64,000 nucleotides of DNA, from positions 2,108,001 to 2,172,000 of the forward strand of contig NZ_FNSR01000001.1 in NCBI RefSeq assembly GCF_900104845.1, read 5' to 3'. A program made the translations under genes and the position numbers. The notes under the pieces are model-generated. The model searched no databases. It was not told the origin of the DNA and saw nothing but the letters and a program-made list of their open reading frames with translations. Numbering within the stretch: the first letter of the stretch is position 1; the number at the start of each line of letters is the position of its first letter. This document shows positions 58,791-64,000 of this stretch, piece by piece. The DNA is from Paraburkholderia caballeronis. GTDB lineage: Bacteria > Pseudomonadota > Gammaproteobacteria > Burkholderiales > Burkholderiaceae.

Positions 58791-60419
58791 ATGACCACGA
58801 CACATCCGCTCCCTGCCTGGTCCGCGCTACAGGCGCATTACGAACAGATCCGCGATGCACGACTGCGCGACTGGTTTGCTCCCGAAAACGATCCCGCGCC
58901 GACGCGCGCCGAACGCTACACGTTCTCCGCTGTGCCCGGACTCGCCGCCGACTTCTCGAAGAACCGCATTACCGACGCGACGCTGCAACTGCTGATCGCG
59001 CTCGCGCGCGAAGCCGGCGTCGAGGCGCGCCGCGACGCGATGTTCGCGGGTGAAGTCGTGAACCCGACCGAAGGCCGCGCGGCGCTGCACACCGCGCTGC
59101 GCGCGACCGACGCGAACGCGCCGTTCCACGCGCAGATCGCGACCGAGCGCGCGAAGATGGCGCGCTTCGCGGACGCCGTCCGCAGCGGCGCATGGACCGG
59201 CTACACCGGCAAGCGCATCCGCCACGTCGTGAACATCGGCATCGGCGGTTCGGACCTTGGGCCGAAGATGGTCGTCCACGCGTTGCAGCACCTCGCGACA
59301 CCGGAAATAAAAACGCACTTCGTATCGAACGTCGACGGCGCGGACCTGTACCGCGTGATCTCGCAGATCGATCCGGAAGAGACGCTCGCGATCATCGTGT
59401 CGAAGACGTTCACGACGCTCGAAACGATGACGAACGCGCGCTCGCTGCGCGACTGGTTCGTGCAGAACGGCTGCCCGGAAGCGGGACTCGCGAAGCATTT
59501 CGTCGGCGTGTCCGCGAATCCCGCCGAGGTCGTGAAGTTCGGCATCGATCAGGACAACGTGTTCGAGATGTGGGACTGGGTCGGCGGTCGTTATTCGCTG
59601 TGGTCGGCGGTGGGTCTATCGATCATGATCGCGGTCGGCCCGGCGCAGTTCGACGAACTGCTCGCCGGCGCGCACGAGATGGACGAGCATTTCCGCACGA
59701 CGCCGCTCGAACGCAACCTGCCGGTGCTGCTCGGGATGATCGGCATCTGGTATCGCAACTTCTTCGGCTCGCAGAGCTACCTCGTCGCGCCGTATTCGGA
59801 GGCGCTGCATTACCTGCCGTCGTATCTGCAGCAACTGGAGATGGAGAGCAACGGCAAGTCCGCGCGGCTCGACGGCGCGTTCGTCGATTACGCGACGTCG
59901 GCGGTCACGTGGGGCGAGCCCGGCACGAACGGCCAGCACGCGTTTTTCCAGATGCTGCACCAGGGGCCGACGATCGTGCCGATCGACTTCGTCGCGGTGC
60001 TGACGCCCGAGCACCCGCTCGCGGGCCATCATGCGAAGCTGCTCGCGAACTGCTTCGCGCAGAGCGAGGCGCTGATGCTCGGCCGCACCGAAGAGGAAGC
60101 CCGCAAGGTCGCCGGTCCGGACAAGCCCGAACTCGCGCCGCACCTCGTGTTCCCCGGCAACCGCCCGACCACGACGCTGCTCGTCGATGCGCTGACCGCG
60201 CGTTCGCTCGGCGCGCTGATCGCGCTGTACGAGCATAAGGTGCTGGTGCAGGCGTCGGTGTGGAACATCAACCCGTTCGACCAGTGGGGCGTGGAACTCG
60301 GCAAGATTCTCGGCAAGGTCGTCGAGGCCGACCTCGGCGCGGCGCCGGCCGACGTGAAGCCGCACGATTCGTCGACGGCCGCGTTGATCGCGCGGGCGCG
60401 CACGGCGCTGAAGGGCTGA
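58791..60419 (+). CDS. pgi: Glucose-6-phosphate isomerase (Pgi)
   Basis: Interconverts glucose-6-phosphate and fructose-6-phosphate. The 542-residue enzyme shows the family signatures [21 protein letters not shown] and [14 protein letters not shown], the catalytic Glu in [14 protein letters not shown] / [15 protein letters not shown] and the final Lys in [20 protein letters not shown]. The length is close to E. coli Pgi. It supplies glucose-6-phosphate, also used by the OtsA in this window. Convergent with the ybbA-like gene. Confidence 0.97.
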   Translation: MTTTHPLPAWSALQAHYEQIRDARLRDWFAPENDPAPTRAERYTFSAVPGLAADFSKNRITDATLQLLIALAREAGVEARRDAMFAGEVVNPTEGRAALHTALRATDANAPFHAQIATERAKMARFADAVRSGAWTGYTGKRIRHVVNIGIGGSDLGPKMVVHALQHLATPEIKTHFVSNVDGADLYRVISQIDPEETLAIIVSKTFTTLETMTNARSLRDWFVQNGCPEAGLAKHFVGVSANPAEVVKFGIDQDNVFEMWDWVGGRYSLWSAVGLSIMIAVGPAQFDELLAGAHEMDEHFRTTPLERNLPVLLGMIGIWYRNFFGSQSYLVAPYSEALHYLPSYLQQLEMESNGKSARLDGAFVDYATSAVTWGEPGTNGQHAFFQMLHQGPTIVPIDFVAVLTPEHPLAGHHAKLLANCFAQSEALMLGRTEEEARKVAGPDKPELAPHLVFPGNRPTTTLLVDALTARSLGALIALYEHKVLVQASVWNINPFDQWGVELGKILGKVVEADLGAAPADVKPHDSSTAALIARARTALKG

Positions 60420-60502
60420 CGCGAGGATTGGCGATGCCGGACCCGGCATGCGGCATCCGCGCGACTCGCGCCGCGCCGTTCGTGCCGTATGCCGTGCGCC
60501 GT

Positions 60503-61222
60503 TCAGCGGCCGATCGCGACGGTCGGCGCGGGCGTCGCCACGATGCGCCCGGCTTCGATCGTCACGGTCGTGTCGCAGCGGTGCGCGAGATCGATATCGT
60601 GCGTGACGAGCACGAGCGTCGCGCCGTTCGCGCGGTTCATCTCGAACATCAGATCGATCACTGCGTGGCCGGTCGCCGCATCGAGGCTGCCGGTCGGCTC
60701 GTCCGCGAACAGCACGGCCGGATGCGTGACGAACGCGCGCGCAAGCGCGACGCGCTGCTGCTCGCCGCCCGACAACAGCTTCGGATAATGGCGCATGCGC
60801 TGCGCAAGGCCGACGCGTTCGAGCAGTTCACGCGCGCGCGCATATGCGTCGCGCGTGGACAGGCCGCCGTGCAGTTCGAGCGGCAGCGCGACGTTCTCCA
60901 GCGCGGTCAGGTGCGGCATCAACTGGAACGACTGGAACACGAAACCGACCGAGCCGTTGCGCAGCGCCGCGCGCTGGTCCTCGCCGAGTTCGGTCAACTC
61001 GTGGCCGAGCAGCCGAACCGAGCCCGCGCTCGCGCTGTCCAACCCGGCCAGCAGCCCGAGCAGCGTCGATTTGCCGGACCCCGATGCGCCGATGATCGCG
61101 ACGCTGCTGCCGGCGTCGACCGTCAGGTCGATGCCGTCGAGGATCGTCAGTTCGCCGGTCGCATCGGTTACTTTCTTCGACAAGCCCCGTACTTCGATGA
61201 CAGGATCGCTATTCGTTCGCAT
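60503..61222 (-). CDS. ybbA: ABC transporter ATP-binding protein (YbbA/LolD-like)
   Basis: A 239-residue ATPase of the MacB/LolD class. It has Walker A GASGSGKST (45-53), FVFQSFQLMPHLTALENV at the Q-loop, signature LSGGEQQRVALARAF, Walker B AVLFADEPTGSLD and the switch His in VTHDIDL. In E. coli ybbA is divergent from tesA and followed by the large permease ybbP. Here it is divergent from tesA too, but the next gene is convergent pgi, so the permease is not linked. The start codons of the two divergent genes overlap. Confidence 0.88.
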   Translation of the reverse strand: MRTNSDPVIEVRGLSKKVTDATGELTILDGIDLTVDAGSSVAIIGASGSGKSTLLGLLAGLDSASAGSVRLLGHELTELGEDQRAALRNGSVGFVFQSFQLMPHLTALENVALPLELHGGLSTRDAYARARELLERVGLAQRMRHYPKLLSGGEQQRVALARAFVTHPAVLFADEPTGSLDAATGHAVIDLMFEMNRANGATLVLVTHDIDLAHRCDTTVTIEAGRIVATPAPTVAIGR

Positions 61223-61934
61223 GATGACGCACAGATCAGGAGTGAAAGCCGCCGTGTTCGCGGCGCTCAACGCAGTGGGCGGCATCGCTGCCGTGTTTGC
61301 TGCCGTGTTCGCGATGGGCATCGGCGTCGCATGCGCGGCGAATGCGCCCGCCGCGGCCAGCGGCGATTCGAAGCCGGTGATCGTCGTGCTCGGCGACAGC
61401 CTGTCCGCCGAATACGGCCTGCCGCGCGACACCGGCTGGGTCGCATTGATGCGCCAGCGGCTCGCCAGCGAGCGGATCGATTATAGCGTCGCGAATGCGA
61501 GCATCAGCGGCGATACGACGAGCGGCGGTCTCGCGCGGCTGCCAATCGTGATGCAGCGGCTCAAACCGTCGATCGTGATCGTCGAGCTGGGCGCGAACGA
61601 TGCGCTGCGCGGCGTGCCGCTTGCGACCACCAACGACAACCTGCGTGCGATCGTCGCGCAGATCCGCAAGGGCAATGCGAAGCCGGTGCTCGTCGGCATG
61701 TACGTGCCGCCCAACTACGGGCCGGACTATACGCAGAAGTTCCATGGCCTTTACGAGCAGATGTCGAAGGAACTGCACGTGCCGCTCGTGCCGTTCCTGC
61801 TCGCCGGCATCGGCGATCGCCCCGATCTGTTCCAGTCCGACCAGATGCATCCCACCCAGCAGGCACAGCCATTGCTGCTCGACAACGTGTGGCCGACGCT
61901 GAAGCCGCTGCTCGGCAACGCGTCGCCACACTGA
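61221..61934 (+). CDS. tesA: Periplasmic arylesterase / acyl-CoA thioesterase I (TesA)
   Basis: SGNH hydrolase with esterase, thioesterase and lysophospholipase activity. The 237-residue protein has a signal peptide ending near VACA (about residue 39), block I GDSLS (58-62), the Gly in ASISGDTTSGGL, block III GAND and the catalytic Asp-His in DQMHPT near the C-terminus. Start choice is uncertain: tandem ATGs at 61221/61224, or an internal GTG at 61254 downstream of AGGAG. Any of them leaves a usable signal peptide. Divergent from ybbA with no gap. Confidence 0.9.
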   Translation: MMTHRSGVKAAVFAALNAVGGIAAVFAAVFAMGIGVACAANAPAAASGDSKPVIVVLGDSLSAEYGLPRDTGWVALMRQRLASERIDYSVANASISGDTTSGGLARLPIVMQRLKPSIVIVELGANDALRGVPLATTNDNLRAIVAQIRKGNAKPVLVGMYVPPNYGPDYTQKFHGLYEQMSKELHVPLVPFLLAGIGDRPDLFQSDQMHPTQQAQPLLLDNVWPTLKPLLGNASPH

Positions 61935-62061
61935 GCAACAGGGTTTCCCGCCACCGGAACCTTGATGTAGCGGGCGTCGTCGGCGCGATGCGCGGGCGGC
62001 GCGCCGGCGTCGCATGCCGGATCGCCGGCGCCGGAATCCACCTGACTGGAGGGAGAAAAGC

Positions 62062-62409
62062 GTGAAATATTTACCTCTTATCGCGATCACGGCGGCACTT
62101 GCCGCGTGCGCAAACCAACCCATTCCGACGGGCGCACAATCGGTCGGCACGAGCCAGCAGGCGCCGACCGCGGTCGCGCAGTGCATCGCGCAGAAGTGGG
62201 CCGACCGGTCGCAGCAGCAGGTCGTGTCGCAGACCATGCTGGCGAACAACCAGGCGGTCGATGTGTATGTGCCGGGCCAGCAGCCGCCGAACGGCGCGGC
62301 CGCGATCGTGCGGCCCGCATGGTCCGCGAACGCGAAAACGTGGGTCGGCTTCCGCGCAGCCGGCGGTGCGGCCGGCGACGCGACGGGGGATATCGGCGCC
62401 TGCCTGTGA
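62062..62409 (+). CDS. Small lipoprotein of unknown function (115 aa)
   Basis: Not recognised as a named family. GGAGGGAG precedes the GTG start, the lipobox LAAC ends at Cys16, and the mature protein is Gln/Ala-rich (VAQCIAQKWADRSQQQVVSQ, then YVPGQQPPNGAAAIVRP) and ends with a Cys-Leu. The two remaining Cys could form a disulfide. It probably lies in the outer or inner membrane facing the periplasm. A strong terminator follows. Confidence 0.8.
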   Translation: MKYLPLIAITAALAACANQPIPTGAQSVGTSQQAPTAVAQCIAQKWADRSQQQVVSQTMLANNQAVDVYVPGQQPPNGAAAIVRPAWSANAKTWVGFRAAGGAAGDATGDIGACL

Positions 62410-62456
62410 GAGTTCGCGATGGTTGCATCGCGCGGCGCATCGCAGACGCCGGATGT

Positions 62457-62486
62457 GAAAAAGCCCCGCAAATGCGGGGCTTTTTC
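62457..62486. terminator. Bidirectional intrinsic terminator
   Basis: A near-perfect stem, GAAAAAGCCCCGCA / TGCGGGGCTTTTTC, with a tight AA turn (the closing pairs probably open to a four- to six-base loop), and T-tracts on both strands. It lies between the convergent lipoprotein and PpiD-like genes. Confidence 0.92.
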
Positions 62487-62521
62487 GTTGTTGCGCGCAT
62501 GCGGCATACGCCGCGCGACGC

Positions 62522-64000
62522 TTACTGACCGTCGCCGCCGGCGTCGTTGCTGCCGGCCGGCCCGAGCGAGCCATACGTCTTGACCTTCGAGCGGTTGCGC
62601 AGCGCGTCCATGTACGCCTGCACGTTCGCCTGGCCGGCGATCTGCCCGAGCTGCTGCTGCGCGGCCGCGAGACGCGGCGCATCGACCGCCGCGCCGCTGA
62701 TCACCGCATTCACGCGATAGATCGCGAAACCGTCCGCGCCGAGGTCGACGCCGACATACGCGGGCAGATGCTGCGGATCGGCCTTGAACACGGCGCTCAA
62801 TGCCGCGGGCGGCAGCCCTTGCGCATCGTCGCGCGACACCTTCAGCGCGGACGAGAAACCGTCGGTCGCTTTCGACTTCTGGAGCGCCGCGAGTTTCGCC
62901 TGCCCTTCGGTGTGCGCCATGTCGGCGGCCTGCTGCGCGACGACCCGTTGACGCACCACGTCCTTCACCGCGTCGAACGCGGGCACCGCGGCCGGCTTGA
63001 AGTCGGTCACGCGCGCCGCGATCAGCGTGTTGTTGCCGACGTCGATCGCCTGCGTGTTGTTGTGCTGGTTCACCGAGTCGTTCGCGAACACCGCTTCGAG
63101 GAACTTCGGATGGTTCAGCGGGCTGTCCGGCGGCAGCGCGGGATTCGGCTTCGGCGTGACGGTCGCCGTGCGGATCTGCAGATGGAACTTGTCGGCGGCC
63201 GGCTGCAAGGTCTTCGACTGTTCGTACACGAGCGACGTGAAGCCATCGGTCGCCTCGGTGAACAGCTTCGACGCCTGCTGCGCCTTCACTTCCGCGACGA
63301 TCGTCGGCTTCACTTCGTCGAACGGCTTCGTGACCGCCGGCTTCAGGTCGGTCAGCTTGACGATGTGATAACCGAAGTCCGACTGGATCACGCCGCTGAT
63401 CTCGTCTTTCTTCAGCGCGAACACCGCGTTGTCGAACGCGTCGCCGCCGGCGATCATCCCGCGGCCGAAGTAACCGAGGTCGCCGCCCTTCGATGCGGAG
63501 CCCGGGTCCTGCGACGCGCGCTGCGCGATCTGCGCGAACTGGTCCGGATGCGCCTTCACTTCCGCGAGGATCGATTCGGCCTTCTGCTGCGCCGCCTTGC
63601 GGTCGGCCGCGTTCGCATCCTTCGGCACCGCGATCAGAATGTGGCTCGCGCGCACCTGCTCGTCGGTGCGGAAACGCTTGATGTTGTCGTTGTAGAACTT
63701 CTGCAGGTCCGCGTCGCCCGGCTGCACCGACGCGGCAACCGCGTCGGGAGACAACACGAGATACTGGATCTGCGCGGTCGCGGGCGTCGCGAAGTCGTTG
63801 CGATGCGCGTCGTAATACGACTGAAGCTGCGCGTCGGTCGGCTGCACCTTCGATGCGAAGTCCGACGCACGCAGCATCAACCCCTGCACCTCACGCTGCT
63901 GAACGGTCAGTTCAGCGAGATGCTGCGCGAGCGACTTCGGCGTAAACGCACTGCCGATCACCGCGGCCGGCAACTGCTGCAACGCGAGGTTGTAGCGCAC
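62522..64000 (-). CDS. ppiD: PpiD-like SurA_N/parvulin periplasmic folding protein, N-terminally truncated by the window edge
   Basis: Inner-membrane-anchored chaperone at the periplasmic exit of the Sec channel. 492 codons are visible with the stop; the N-terminal anchor is outside the window. The visible part shows the SurA_N-type chaperone region (SLAQHLAELTVQQREVQGLM), a parvulin domain (ASHILIAVPKDANAADRKAA, QRASQDPGSASKGGDLGYFG and SDFGYHIVKLTDL), then a C-terminal helical region of the family (FDAVKDVVRQRVVAQQAADM). The gene is convergent with the lipoprotein gene. Confidence 0.9.
   Translation of the reverse strand: MRYNLALQQLPAAVIGSAFTPKSLAQHLAELTVQQREVQGLMLRASDFASKVQPTDAQLQSYYDAHRNDFATPATAQIQYLVLSPDAVAASVQPGDADLQKFYNDNIKRFRTDEQVRASHILIAVPKDANAADRKAAQQKAESILAEVKAHPDQFAQIAQRASQDPGSASKGGDLGYFGRGMIAGGDAFDNAVFALKKDEISGVIQSDFGYHIVKLTDLKPAVTKPFDEVKPTIVAEVKAQQASKLFTEATDGFTSLVYEQSKTLQPAADKFHLQIRTATVTPKPNPALPPDSPLNHPKFLEAVFANDSVNQHNNTQAIDVGNNTLIAARVTDFKPAAVPAFDAVKDVVRQRVVAQQAADMAHTEGQAKLAALQKSKATDGFSSALKVSRDDAQGLPPAALSAVFKADPQHLPAYVGVDLGADGFAIYRVNAVISGAAVDAPRLAAAQQQLGQIAGQANVQAYMDALRNRSKVKTYGSLGPAGSNDAGGDGQ

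Overview
The window is about 64 kb of very GC-rich, gene-dense chromosomal DNA from a betaproteobacterium, almost certainly Burkholderia/Paraburkholderia-like. This rests on a CO regulator that is nearly residue-for-residue RcoM of Paraburkholderia xenovorans (from memory), the gene order selO-msrB-yciB-bolA-ppiC-purL, the mltG-tmk-holB-ycfH block, and a BPSL1445-type lipoprotein. I see no rRNA, tRNA, CRISPR array, insertion sequence or prophage.

Layout. (1) 1-3.9 kb: a branched-chain amino acid type ABC importer split into two divergent arms, permease (cut by the left edge) plus binding protein on the minus strand and two ATPases on the plus strand. (2) 4.0-13.5 kb: the metabolic centrepiece, a complete form I aerobic CO dehydrogenase operon on the minus strand, coxM-coxS-coxL-coxG-coxD-coxE-coxF-mocA. 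Divergent from it is rcoM, a PAS-LytTR haem CO sensor. CoxL has the form I active-site loop AYRCSFR with its Cys at residue 388, so the host should be able to oxidise CO as an accessory energy source. (3) 13.6-18.4 kb: thioesterase, small membrane protein, alpha/beta hydrolase, an 800-base gene-free stretch, and a SoxCD-like molybdenum/cytochrome c pair. (4) 18.6-24.3 kb: a polar amino acid ABC importer without its ATPase, then small genes including a tandem PsiF-repeat protein and a YSC84-like lipoprotein.

(5) 24.3-30.2 kb: glycosyltransferase, an internally deleted SMC-like ATPase remnant, trehalose-6-phosphate synthase, an MscS channel, a Rap1a/Tai-like exported protein and an exported ankyrin protein. 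(6) 30.3-36.5 kb: cell-envelope and replication housekeeping genes (mltG, tmk, holB, ycfH), with divergent ygfZ and an NRDE protein. (7) 36.7-46.7 kb: a minus-strand lipid and fatty-acid catabolism run (FadB-type bifunctional enzyme, thiolase, acyl-CoA ligase, thioesterase, reductases, esterase) with a nicotinamidase embedded in it and TetR-type palindromes upstream. (8) 46.8-64 kb: selO, msrB, yciB, bolA, ppiC, purL, dadA, nnrD/E, pgi, ybbA/tesA, a lipoprotein, and a PpiD-like periplasmic foldase cut by the right edge.

The most notable items are the CO-sensing and CO-oxidising module with a candidate three-repeat RcoM operator, the copper-type YHS domain fused to the CoxF maturation factor, the deleted ATPase, and a 12-bp minisatellite in the purL/dadA divergent promoter region. 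Start codons were chosen by eye from ribosome-binding sites and family length. No database search was run; family names rest on recognised motifs.
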